Source of the DNA: Brucella cytisi
Lineage (GTDB): Bacteria > Pseudomonadota > Alphaproteobacteria > Rhizobiales > Rhizobiaceae
Length of the DNA: 64,000 bases
NCBI GenBank assembly: GCA_012103075.1
Contig: JAAVLQ010000003.1
Location: 682,001-746,000, forward strand
Direction: 5' to 3'
In this document: in pieces, positions 20,011-30,436 of the stretch
How the letters are laid out: each line of letters opens with the position of its first letter
How positions within the stretch are numbered: position 1 is the stretch's first letter
Program-made: the position numbers and the translations under genes
Notes under the pieces: model-generated
The model's database searches: none
What the model was told of the DNA's origin: nothing
Seen by the model: the letters and a program-made list of their open reading frames with translations, nothing else

Positions 20011-21517
20011 CTAAGCCCTGCTGAGCGCTGGTAGTTGTTCATCTTCGCCAGACTCGTTTCCGAATATCATTCTATGCGCGCGATCGCGACGCCGGGCTTT
20101 CACCCGTCGTTGCACCGTACGGATTAGTGCATCAGGATACTCGCCGGGATAAATGCTTTGAAGTCGCTCCAGTAGCTCCCGGCCGGTTCTCCATGGCTCA
20201 GCTTCAAACCAACTGTAAAGATCATTCGTGACGTTAACCAGCGGGTCAGGCCGCCGTCGCTCGCGTTTCAGTTTTGGCTTTGCTTTTCGCGGTCGGACGA
20301 ACTTCGCCCTCCGTCCACGCGATACGCAGGCTTCGCAAAAGCTCTCGATATCGGGAGCCTCGCTTGAGGGTGCTCCCTGATGCGCAATGTCGGCAAGCCG
20401 CTGTTGTCCTGCACGAATGTTTCGGAGGAGCATCACAGGGTCGAGTTGCTCACTCATGCGCACCAAGGGGTCGCGTACCTCGACCGCCGTCCTTGCATCC
20501 GACAATAGCCGTTGATGTGGCGTCGCGGGAGAAGAGTAGAGCTTCTTGACCATCGCTCCATTTCGCTGCTTCTCGAGCAATTTAAACGACGGTTGAAAGA
20601 AGTTCACGAACAAGCGTACCGAACGATAAAGCTCCGCAAGTGTTGCTGCAGCTTCAACACCCTCATACCGATGATAGCCAACAATTCGGCGGACGACCGA
20701 TCCGTTTTTCTGCTCCACATAAGCCTGATCATTTTTGCGATATGGCCGACAGCGAGTGAATTCGATATCTGAATGAACGCAATAGTCCCTGAGGGTCTCG
20801 TTGATGAATACGCTATCGTTATCCGTATCAAAGCCAAGCAGCGGGAACGGCATCATGCGGCGAAGCTCGGTCAAAACTTCCGTCAAGAGCTTCTGTTCGC
20901 GAACAATCAGAGGCGCGCACTCGGTCCAACCGGTCGCAATATCCGTAAGGACAAGAGTATGAATAAAGCTGCCGCGTGCGTTGGGACCGGAGTGCGACAC
21001 AAGATCGGCCTCGATGAAGCCGGTGCGGGATCACCCCAGTCGGAGAATTTTCGAATTGGGATACTCCGCTTCAATGCCGATGAAGCAACGGAACGTCGGC
21101 GTCGACGGCCGCCTGCTGTTTCTCGCACGCTTTTCAATGCACGGTCGATGGTAGCCGCACTCATCTGTAGCAGAAGTGTGCGGACCTGATCGTCTAACTT
21201 CAAATGGCCATGTTGTTCCATCGCCGAGATCAGAATTGGCAGCAAGGGCTTCAATCGTTTGCCGCAGATGCGGTCAGAGGCTTCCCACAGAACAATAAGA
21301 GACTGTCGGGTCGCCTCGTTATAAATCTGCGCCCGCGTTCGCGATTGCGGTTGCTTATCTGCCCCCGCAATAAACGCATCGCGTGTTTTCGATGCATCCC
21401 ACTGATCGATACGAACTGATCGAGGATCTGCGATTTTTCCTCCCGCTTTCCGGCCGCATAGCGCTTTGCCAGAGCAGCAACCAATTCCTTCTTCGTCGTC
21501 ACGCTGATCAGCCTCAT
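20011..21517 (-). CDS. Integrase-catalytic-domain transposase, ISNCY/IS481-like (frameshifted)
   Basis: The N-terminal part (MRLISVTTKKELVAALAKRY, then SQILDQFVSISGMHRKHAMRLL) is a helix-turn-helix DNA-binding region. The rve catalytic domain is in the downstream part: HTLVLTDIATGWTE gives the first aspartate, GFDTDNDSVFINETL the second, and KNDQAYVEQKNGSVVRR the glutamate. Frame breaks lie near 21330 and 21000; the conserved protein continues across both. Total about 500 residues. The C-terminus is basic (RPRKAKPKLKRERRRPDP) and ends in a region resembling an RNase H-fold accessory domain. The start codon lies inside a perfect inverted repeat. Confidence 0.75.
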
Positions 21518-21564
21518 CTGATTTGCTCCGCACCCACAAATGCTGGGAGCAAATCAGATGAGGC
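21511..21564. repeat. Perfect 19-bp inverted repeat over the transposase start
   Basis: GCCTCATCTGATTTGCTCC at 21511-21529 is repeated inverted and exactly at 21546-21564, with a 16-base loop. The arms are also copies of the IS end motif. The repeat covers the transposase start codon, so it may serve as a transposase operator or as an mRNA hairpin that hides the start. Confidence 0.75.
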
Positions 21565-21627
21565 AACGGCCAACAATCAGGGAACATTTCTAGTGAGGCA
21601 ATGCGCGTCTCATCCTGATTGTCGCGC

Positions 21628-21874
21628 TATAGCCATTGCCTTCATCGCTGGATTGAAGCGCCCATCTTTCTCGCTTTTTCTTCTTCCCATCGCATTAATT
21701 TGCGCGTGGGGCCAAGTCGATGAACTCCATGATCCCTTTGTTGGTCCCGCGATCCGCGCTGAACTGGGCGGTGCATATTTCACTCACGGATACCTGTCAG
21801 CGATAGCGGGGATAGTTGGCCCTCTAATCGTCTGGGCGGTAATCCGGTTGTATCGGGTGAGAGCCAAACACTGA
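21628..21874 (+). pseudogene. Membrane-protein remnant beside the IS
   Basis: A frame entering from the IS end encodes two hydrophobic segments (FSLFLLPIALICAWGQVD and YLSAIAGIVGPLIVWAVIRLY) and ends RVRAKH. There is no good start between the IS end and this segment. I read it as the 3' part of a membrane-protein gene interrupted by the element. No family is assigned. Confidence 0.4.
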
Positions 21875-22259
21875 CCGCCGCATTATCCCGTGTATCGGTT
21901 CAAGGCCCGGCTTTCTCGTGCGTGCACTCCCAAACGAATTTTCATTTAATGCAAAACGCGTGTTCTGATTGCGGGTGACAAAAAGAGGATCGGCACCGGT
22001 CTGGATCAACGGACCCACTAAGTACTGGTGCTATTCGAAACGACGCAAACTCATCCGTTTTTCTCATTTGCGTCAACCCGTTGTCGACCGCATAAGCCAT
22101 GGATGGTCGCCGCAAAAGATCGCGGGAGAATAAAGGCTCGTGCTGGTTTACGAAGGCAGAGACGAGCAACAAGTGCAGCGATTTAACAGTGGAAATCAAA
22201 TCGACAGTCTATATAGGTGAAAGCACACAATTTCACGTATCATCATGACATCGGCAGCC
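21875..22259. other. Intergenic stretch upstream of the glycan cluster
   Basis: About 385 bases with no supported gene. The last 60 bases are AT-richer and probably hold the promoter of the glycosyltransferase gene. Confidence 0.35.
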
Positions 22260-23361
22260 ATGCAGATAGGTTTTACGCACCACTGAAGTCTCCCGAGCAT
22301 CCCGTTCCCTCGGGGAGACAGGAAAATGGCCCGCTTGCTGATCCGGGCACTGGAAACCGCCGGGCATGAAGTGGAGCTGATCTCGCAACTACGCAGCTTT
22401 CATGGAGCACCCAACGGCTACGCGGGATTGCACGACGAAGCAAATCATGAATTGAACCGGCTTCGCCAACGATGGAACACCGGGTGCAAACCAGATGTCT
22501 GGTTCTCATATCATGTCTATTACAAATCACCCGACCTGCTCGGGCCGGTTATTTGCAGGGAACTGGACATACCCTACGTGACGGCCGAAGCCTCCTATGC
22601 CCCAAAGCGCGATCGTGACGGCTGGCAAACCGAACAGCAAATTGTCCGGCAAGCGGTTACCACAGCCGCCCTCAACATCTGTTTCACTGAGCGTGATCGA
22701 GATGGCCTCGCAAAGCTCTTACCCAGCACCTCGCTGGTGCTCTTTCCTCCATTTATCGATGTGGCTCCCTATCGGCAGGTGCTGCCCGACCGCAATCCTG
22801 CGCGGCTCATAACCATCGCAATGATGCGAAGCGGCGATAAGCTTGCTAGTTATGACATGCTTGCTTCGGCTCTGGAACGGTTGAACAATCGAGACTGGAC
22901 CTTGAGCATTATTGGTGATGGCCCGGAAAAAGGCCGTAAGAAAGCTTTTCGCACCGTTCGAAGGAAATATCGAATGGCTGGGTCAGAAATCCGAAGCTGA
23001 AATCGCCGCCCTGCTTCAGGCGGGGGCATTTTTTGTCTGGCCCGGCACGGGTGAAGCCTATGGCATAGCATATCTCGAAGCGCAGGCAGCCGGTTTGCCC
23101 GTGGTCGCACAGTCAACGGCAGGCGTGCCAGCGGTCGTCATGTCGGGAAAAACCGGTCTCCTGGTCGAGGAAGGCGACTTCAAGGCCTATGCCGATGCCA
23201 TTCAGTCATTGCTCGATGACCCGAAGAAGGCTATGGCGCTTGGACAGGCCGCCCAGCGGTTCGTCCACAGCGAGCGGTCGCTCGAGCCAGCCTCGATCAA
23301 ATTGAATGAACTCTTAAACGGTCTCTTACAAAGGCGTGAGAAAGGCGACAATGGTGGATGA
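22260..23361 (+). CDS. Glycosyltransferase, GT4 family (frameshifted)
   Basis: I place the start at the ATG at 22260 (MQIGF). Small indels near 22275 and 22310 separate it from the next frame, MARLLIRALETAGHEVELIS, which is the normal continuation of a GT4 N-terminus. The donor-binding half shows LITIAMMRSGDK, SIIGDGPEKG, a break near 22930, IEWLGQKSEAEIAALLQ, the GT4 E-x7-E motif (GEAYGIAYLEAQAAGLPVV), TAGVPAVV and GLLVEEGD. About 365 residues. It should add a sugar to a lipid- or polymer-linked glycan at the inner face of the membrane. It overlaps the start of the deacetylase-like gene, so the two are translationally coupled. Confidence 0.85.
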
Positions 23362-24099
23362 CCCCATATGGGCCCCCTTCGGTCCGAGATGAAGCGATGG
23401 TCTCGTGCCGGACGTGTCGCTCAGTTCTGGCTGCGTGATGACGATGCTGTTGAGCCCACCCCTATGCTCGACCGTCTTGTCGAGCTCTCCAGCCATTATC
23501 ATGTGCCGGTTACCCCGGCTGTTATTCCAGCACCAACGGGCGAAGAATTGGCCCAAAAGCTTTCAGGGATGGATCTCGTTACAGTCACCGTGCATGGCTG
23601 GTCACATGAGAGCTATGCAGGCCCCGGCCAGAAGAAGCAGGAACTCGGGCTTGAACGGCCACTCGCAATGGTTCTCGATCAGTTGAAAGCCGGACTTTCC
23701 AAACTGGAAACACTCTACCGCGGACAATTTTCGCCAGTTCTGGTTCCGCCCCGGAACCGGATTGACCGCGGCATTCGCATGGAGCTGACAATGACAGGCT
23801 TCCGCGCACTTTCAGTTTTCGGCATGGCCACAACGAGGCCGGGCGAAATCCAGTGCATCAACACCCATGTCGATCTAATAGACTGGCACGGGACGCGCGG
23901 TTGCCGCCCTCACGGTGATCTTGTGGCTGATATCGTAACCCAGATGAAACAGCGCTTTGATGGCAGTAACGAGCCGATCGGTATTTTGACCCATCATCTC
24001 GTACACGATGAAGTAGCATGGGCTTTTTGAACCAGTTGTTCGAGGTGACCAGAACTATGCGGGGAGTTGCATGGAAGAAACTATCCGATCTCCTCGACT
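23351..24099 (+). CDS. Polysaccharide deacetylase-like protein (frameshifted)
   Basis: Begins at the ATG at 23351, which lies inside the end of the GT4 gene (stop at 23359-23361). A break at the six-C run near 23375 joins MVDDPIWAP to LRSEMKRWSRAG. The NodB-like fold is marked by FWLRDDDAVEPT (the two metal/catalytic aspartates) and TVHGWSHESY (H-x3-H). Later come VLVPPRNRID and GILTHHLVHD. A second break at a five-T run near 24026 restores the tail FEVTRTMRGVAWKKLSDLLD, ending at 24099. About 245 residues, no signal peptide, so it likely acts on a cytoplasmic or lipid-linked precursor. Family assignment is firm; the substrate is not known. Confidence 0.75.
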
Positions 24100-24124
24100 G
24101 AGCTGCCTTCGCCCTTAGAAACGT

Positions 24125-24953
24125 TCAGATCATTACGACTTGACGGTCGCGGGCCGCAAAAGCCATGGGAAACAGTTCTTGCGTTGCCCGCTCGCATTCG
24201 TCCAGCGCTTGATCTGTACGGTTCGGGGCATGATGAAACAGCGCGAAGCTTTTCACAGCTGCAGCCTTTGCCAGCTGAACGCCGTGACGCCGGGTTGAAT
24301 GCCCGTAGCCAAAGCAGCGTTTCATTTCATCATCAGTATAGGTGCAGTCATAGACCATTAGATCGACATTCCCTATCAGAGCGAGCACATTTGGATCGAG
24401 CCGGTCACCGACATGCTCCGTATCATAGATCAGCGCCACCGATTTTCCCGCCCACTCGATACGATAACCGACGCAACCGCCGGGATGATTAAGATCCCCG
24501 TGCGTATAATCACGCCGTCGCACGGGATCAGATCGTCGCCAGTTTGAAAATCCTGAAACTCGACATTCGCTTTCCATACATCTGGTGCAATAGGAAAGAA
24601 CGGCGGGCGCATGAACTCATTGAGCAACTCTCTCGTTGTCTTCAGACCGTGCAGATGGCCGGACCAGAATTTCACTTGCACCGCCGGATTATAAACTGGC
24701 GAAAAGTAAGGCAGACCCATGATGTGATCGTAGTGGGAATGCGTGAAGAACAGATTGCACTGCGATACCCCCTCCGCGACCATCGCCTCTCCGGCTTCCC
24801 GGATTCCCGAACCGGCATCGAAGATCAGCCTGTGCTCACCACATTGCAACTCTATGCGGGGCGTATTTCCACCATAGTGCTCAAAATCAGGTCCTGAGAC
24901 CGGAATACTGCCCCGCGTCCCCAAAACCTGACCCTTATCCCTTTATCCGTCAT
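24125..24953 (-). CDS. MBL-fold metallohydrolase, phosphodiesterase-like (frameshifted)
   Basis: The metallo-beta-lactamase motif H-x-H-x-D-H is clear (THSHYDHIMG). The N-terminus FWGTRGSIPVSGPDFEHYGGNT is that of a subgroup related to PhnP and cyclic-nucleotide phosphodiesterases (GTRGSIP proteins). Later metal ligands appear as LIYDTEHVGD and CTYTDDEM. One G is missing from a GGGG run near 24917, so the true start is the ATG at 24953 (MTDKGIRVRFWG). Another break lies near 24490. About 275 residues. Convergent with the deacetylase gene. Since its relatives include phosphodiesterases, a role in removing a cyclic nucleotide is possible but unproven. Confidence 0.8.
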
Positions 24954-25308
24954 CGTACCCACCACCCGGTTCTGCTGCCAGTATGCCCCATCTTAAAATG
25001 CCACGCTTGCATTTGGACGCACAATGGATCTCAGAATATATATCGATCAGTCTCGTGGCCGTTCCCCAATGTTCTAGCATCTCCACCAGAAACCGGGTTC
25101 AGAATGTTGAATTTATTCCGATACCCGTCAACAAGACCATCCGTCGAATTGCGAATCTAGCAGATTTTTCGTGTTGGACGTTTGAACACGCATATTTGTC
25201 CGACCGGGTTCAAGCCTCACAATCAATCCAGTATTAGTCGATAGCAATTTGTTTTAAGCTTTATGACATCTAATATCCTTTACCGACCGGAATAGGAATC
25301 TCCCGTTC
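24954..25308. other. Divergent intergenic region
   Basis: About 355 bases between the leftward MBL gene and the rightward phosphoesterase gene. It must carry promoters for both. No conserved element was recognised. Confidence 0.35.
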
Positions 25309-27072
25309 ATGCCCCTTGCAGAAATGCCGACCATAGCCGTCATCGCTGACGCCCACTTCCACGATCTGTACGGCGACTATGATTTCAAGGGAATTGAAAC
25401 CGAACACGGTCACATGACCGCAAGGCGATTAACTGATACCGTCCGCTCAACACGCGTTTTCAACGAAAGCCATCATGCTTTGCACGCCGCGCTCGATGAA
25501 GTCGCCAGACAAGGGATCAGACATGTTATCCTGCTTGGCGATTATTCCGACGACGGCGGTCTCGACGCTCGCTGCTCTTCAACGCGTACTTGGTTTCTAC
25601 CGACATGCTTACGGAATGATTTTCACAGCCGTTCCGGGAAACCATGATATTTTCGGTCCGACCGGGCGCCATCACGGCAAACGCCTGTTGAATGCAGATG
25701 GTAGCTACACCTTTGTGACCAGCAGTGCAGGGTTCATCGACCGGGAAGCTGACGGCCTTGTTCTCACGCCGAAAATGTACTGTCAAGGTTATCCCGAGGG
25801 CTTGCAGGCCATAACCGATCTTGGCTTCTTTCGCCGGAATAACGATCTCCACTGGGAGACACCCTTTGGAACAGACGACACGCCAGAGAGCCGCCGTTAT
25901 AGCGTGACCTCACCAGATGGCAGCAATCGCTACGCCCTGATGGACGCTTCTTATCTGGTGGAACCCGTACCAGACCTCTGGCTGCTCATGCTCGATGCCA
26001 ATGTCTTCGCGCCACGCGATGGAAGCTTTGAGGAAGGAGAAGCGCAAGCGTTCGTGGATAGCACGAATGCCGGCTGGAATGCCGTGGCAGAACATAAGCA
26101 CTTCCTGTTCCAATGGATGCAGAACGTAGCCCGACGAGCACGTGAGAGCGGGGAAAAGCCTGCTTACCTTCTCGCATTATCCAGCTATCGACATGCTGAA
26201 CGGTACAAGTGCGGATGAATTATCGCTGATCGGTTCGACCGGGGCCGTAGAACGAACCCCTGCTCCGGCAACAGTGCAGGCAATTGCACGTACGGGAATT
26301 GGCGTTCATTTCAGCGGTCACCTGCATATCAACGATACGGCAAGGGCAACCATCGACGGGGACTGGCTGATTAATGTCGGTGTGCCTTCGCTCGTGGCAT
26401 TCCCGCCCGCGTTCAAGATCGTCAGAATGGACGCTGACAGCATCTCGATCGAAACCGTAATGCTTGATGGGCTCGCCGGGGATCCCGGCCTCGATGCACA
26501 GTACAAAGTGGAACTGGCGCACACGCGAAAGGATGTCGGTGAAATTCTCGTTGCGCCGGACTATGGTTCGTTTCTCTCCGAACACGTGCATCAACTTGTC
26601 ATCCATCGCTATCTGCGCAAGGAATGGCCGAAAGATCTTGCCTCCGTCGCAAGGGTTCTCAGGCTTACCGACACGGTATTTCTTTTAAAACAGACCTCGT
26701 CCATGAGCATGAACGAGGCGACCGGTGTATTCACGACTATGCGGAATGATCGTGCTTCAGAAGATGACGTAAACGCGTTCTGTGCCGAAAATGCTCTCCA
26801 TGGCGAGACGCTTTACGCCGTTTCGTTTCTGGAACTGCTGGGCGACTGGTACCGTCTGCGCAAAGCAAGCGAGCTGGCACTTGGATGGATATGTCCGAAA
26901 CGGCTGCGCATCTATCATACGTTTATTGCGGTTTTGCGTCCAGAACCGACGAACCCGGGAGCCTCGGGAAAAAATCGGTATTCTGTTTCGCATGATGGGC
27001 TCTTATCTGGGCGGTCTGCCCTCGCGTAACTTCCGCATTGGACTTGCGGACGGCTCCGTTCACTCAATCTAG
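25309..27072 (+). CDS. Large metallophosphoesterase (calcineurin-like, about 585 residues; frameshifted)
   Basis: Motifs of the dinuclear metal site are present: IADAHFHD near residue 10, ILLGDYSDDG, a break near 25555, then VPGNHDIFGP, and after a second break near 26150 FSHYPAID and HFSGHLHIND. The C-terminal 250 residues form an extra helical domain without recognised family, containing VHQLVIHRYLRKEWP and FRIGLADGS at the end. A third break is near 26960. The stop at 27072 overlaps tail to tail by four bases with the end of the ABC/cNMP gene. Most such enzymes hydrolyse phosphodiesters or phosphomonoesters. Placed in the cyclic-nucleotide glycan cluster, it might degrade the nucleotide or a phosphorylated glycan. 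Confidence 0.78.
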
Positions 27073-30000
27073 TGTCGACTCCGCTCCTGTGTTAGTTCCG
27101 CCGTTGTCTGGCTGAGCCTGCTTGCCAGAACCCGCATGATCTCGATCGTCATTTCGGGATAGTCGGTCAGGAGTTTCAGGAAATGTTCCTTGCTGATGCG
27201 CAGCGCTTCAAGTGTCGTCGAGGCTGTCACGGTTGCCGTACGAGACACGTCACAGAGAATGCCGATCTCTCCAACGATTGAATCATGCTGTGCCTCCGCG
27301 ATCTTGATTGATCCGCCGGGCGTATCGACAAGAATATCGGCATTGCCCGAAAGGATGACATAGGCCGCGTCCGCAATATCACCCTGATGGAACAGCGACT
27401 GGTTCGCCTTGTAACTGACACGGTCAGACGTAAACGCCAGAAGCTTCAACTTTGCCGGCGCCACACCGGCAAAGAGAGGAACGCGTCGCAACAGCTCCAC
27501 TTCGTCTTTTAGTAGCATGTACCCACCATTTCCTTCGCCCTGCCCTCTGTCCCGGTGGAAACCGATCGAACAAACTTATTGTGCAATCAATTCCTTGAAC
27601 ACGCCTTCCTCCTTGAGCAACGTCTCGTAAGTTCCGTCCTGAACCAGACGCCCCCTGCAAATACGATAACGCGATCAAAATTACTGGCGAGTGGAAAATT
27701 GCTCAGTGTCCATATTATAGCAGGAGTATGTCCTTCTTCGTGAAGGTTTTGCATTATATTCTTTGCGATTTGAATTTGCACCCTTTGGTCCAATGCTGGC
27801 AAAGGTCTATTGAAAATCACATAATCCGCATGCTTGAGTAAAGCACGCGCGACATTGATCTTCTGCCGCTGAACACTTGTCAGTCGTTTCCCGCCTGAAC
27901 CCACATCGAAATCAAGCCCGATCGAAAGATCGCTTCCGATTGGCCCAAATCCTCGAAGAGGTCGATGAGGACCGTCCGGATACGTTCCATCGCATCGGCC
28001 TGACCGTAACTGATCTTGCCAAAAAGAAGGTTGTCGAGGAGGCTTGCGCTGGAAATGAACCTGTCTGGATGATATGTCTCGATCACAGCGCGCAGGTCGG
28101 GCGGCATATCCTTTGCGACCTGCTTTCGTGCCGCGACAATTCTGGCCTTGAGTGCATCGGTCAGCAGACCGAAACGATGGCGCGGTTCGATATACGCAAA
28201 GCTAAGGCGGGTGATACTGCCCCAGTCCTCCGGTGAAACAACCCCGACCTTGGAATCTTTCAATTTCTGCAGAAGCAGCTGATACGTCGGGATATCCTCC
28301 GGATGCATGAAAGTAAGCTGCTGGAAGAAGGGGTGGTCTGCCGGCAGATCCGGAAAAGCTCGATCGCATTCTCCGCGATCTCAAGACCCATATGATAAAG
28401 GTCTCCGTAGAGATCGTTTTCGATCATGATTTTTTTGAAAGAAGGGGTGCGCAGCCAGTTGCCTGATTGGCATTGTCGAACGGTCGAGCACACCCAAAAG
28501 CAGGTTTTCGCCAATGGTTGCCTGAGGGTTGTACTCGTCCGGCTCAAAGGGAACCACGAGGTCATCCAGTCTTCCTTACCCAGTCTGTCACGCAATGCCT
28601 GCCGGAGTTCTACGATGTGTTCCACAAGCTCAGGATGAGCGATCGTGTCAACCTGCGACCGTAGCGCCAGATCAATGATGTCCTGCTTGATCAGAACAGC
28701 TTCCAGTACTGGGCGAACGACCTTATAGAGTTCCGTCGCATCCGATATTCCCATCGACGCATAATCGACCCAATCGCTGTTCAGGTCGAGATCCGGGTTC
28801 TTCGCCCTCATAGCTTCCTGAACCTGCCAGCGGCGCTGTGTAGCCGCAGCTCCCTCGTATCGGACCTCGGTCAACGGCGCATGCTTGAGGCCATATAACA
28901 GATTATCGCGCAGTGACCCGCTGAAGAAATAGGCGTCGGACGAGGCATAGGCAATACGACGACCAGTGATAGATTCCGGCAGCGAGAGAATATCCTGACC
29001 ATCGATGGTAAGCCGTCCTGAATCGGGCCAGACAAACCGGGCCAGAAGCTCGGCAAAGACCTCACTGCCACTACCTGCCGGTCCAATGACGGCAACCGTT
29101 TCGGTCGGGCGGATTTCAATGTTGAGATGTTCCAGCAGGCGTCCGCCGCTGTCATCCAGAACGGTCACATTGGTGGCGACAAACGATTGGCCAAGGGGCT
29201 GAGTCGTCTTGTATTCGACAGCATGAATTTTTTGGATCGATGAGATTGTCGACGCTGAACTGCTCAACGACCTGCGCATATTTAACCTGCACATCCTGCC
29301 GCGACTGATCCCAGTCGATCAGCTCCTTCAAGGGCCCGGGAAGATCCTTGTAGGCATTGATCACCGCCACAAGCTGGCCGATATCGAGACGGCCCTGCAA
29401 CGCAAGGATGCCGCCAATCATGTAAAAAAGGAATGGCGTAACCTGTGCCGGGAAGTTATTGATGAATTTGACCAGAAACTTCCACTGATAAAGATCGTAG
29501 CGGATAGTGAAGATGCGTCCCAACCGCTCGGCGATATCTGCGCGCTCGAAATTGGAAGTATCGTTGCCATGGATGGTATTGATACCATCGACGATCTCAC
29601 CCACACGACCTGAGAGCTGGCGGGCCGTGAGCTGGCGCTGGCGCCCTAGTTCGAGCAGGCGCTTGCGCATTCTGGGAATGATAATGCCTTGTGCCGCAAC
29701 GATGACTGCGGCGATCATACCGAGCCAGAAATTTTGCATCAAAATAAAGATCAGCGCTGTCAACGCCTGACCACCCAGCAAGGCTGGCTGAACGAATGCG
29801 TCACCGGTGAAGCCGCCCATCGGCTCCACCTCATCCTTGATCATCGTAGCGATTTCCGCCGAGCGGACCCGCTTGAAATGATAGGGCGGGAAACGGAGAA
29901 CCCGATCGATCAGCTCGAAACGGATACGCCGCAGCATACGCTCGCCAAGGCGCCCCTTATAGGTGTTGATGTAGAGCTTGAAGAGACCGTTGATGACGAC

Positions 30001-30289
30001 GAGCAGGAGAAAAACCGGGCTAAGAGCCACAAGCATCTGAATACGGTTGAGCTGCAACCCGTCAAAAATACCACCTCTCCAAAATAAGGGAGGTTGTAGG
30101 TCAGGCGCATGAACGCCTGTGTCGCACCCGGTGTTTCGAATCCTCCACCTGGATCGGCCCGTTGATAATCTGCTTTGGCAGGTCAAATGACAGAAAATAA
30201 GGGATCATCGATAATGCGACGACCGCAAGAATCCAGACCTGCTGTAATCGCGTAGAGGACCAGATATAGCGGGCAAGTCTCTTTTCCAT
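27069..30289 (-). CDS. Pseudo-ATPase ABC exporter with C-terminal cyclic-nucleotide-binding domain (frameshifted)
   Basis: About 1,070 residues when joined. The N-terminus (MEKRLARYIWSSTRLQQVW) and residues to about 330 are an ABC-B-type transmembrane domain (KGRLGERMLRRIRFELIDR, NTIHGNDTSNFERA). The nucleotide-binding part is degenerate throughout. Walker A reads GPAGSGSE without the lysine, the signature LSGGQ is LTSVQ, Walker B ends FNRP in place of DEP, and the H-loop histidine is missing. About 400 residues separate Walker A from the signature instead of about 115. The xxGSLRDNLLYG motif occurs near 28900 and again as SASLLDNLLFG near 28035. Residues from 27518 to the end form a CRP-like cNMP domain (VGEIGILCDVSRTATV). 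Breaks lie near 30150, 29230, 28580, 28310, 27925 and 27600. Membrane-bound; probably a cyclic-nucleotide-sensing partner rather than an active pump. Confidence 0.8.
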
Positions 30290-30436
30290 GAGTCACCATT
30301 TGTCAGAGCGACAGACTGCTTCTTTCTTCGTATATGCGATTAATGAAAAGTGCTCTATCTTTTTGTTTGTACCGATAAAATTGTCTGCTTCGCATAACGC
30401 ATACTGGCTTTTCACATCATTGGACACAGGCAGCCT

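Larger units (their letters stand above)
19953..21602 (-). mobile_element. Integrase-type insertion sequence (rve transposase) with repeated end motifs
   Basis: A 1.65-kb element. Its outer ends are inverted relatives: ATTGCCTCATCG...GCTCCC at 19953-19976 and AGGGAACAT...GAGGCAAT at 21579-21602. A second copy of the motif lies inside each end, at 19990-20012 and at 21545-21567, and another overlaps the transposase start at 21511-21529. No target-site duplication is visible: the 8 bases on each side (GAGATCGT and GCGCGTCT) do not match. Confidence 0.7.
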
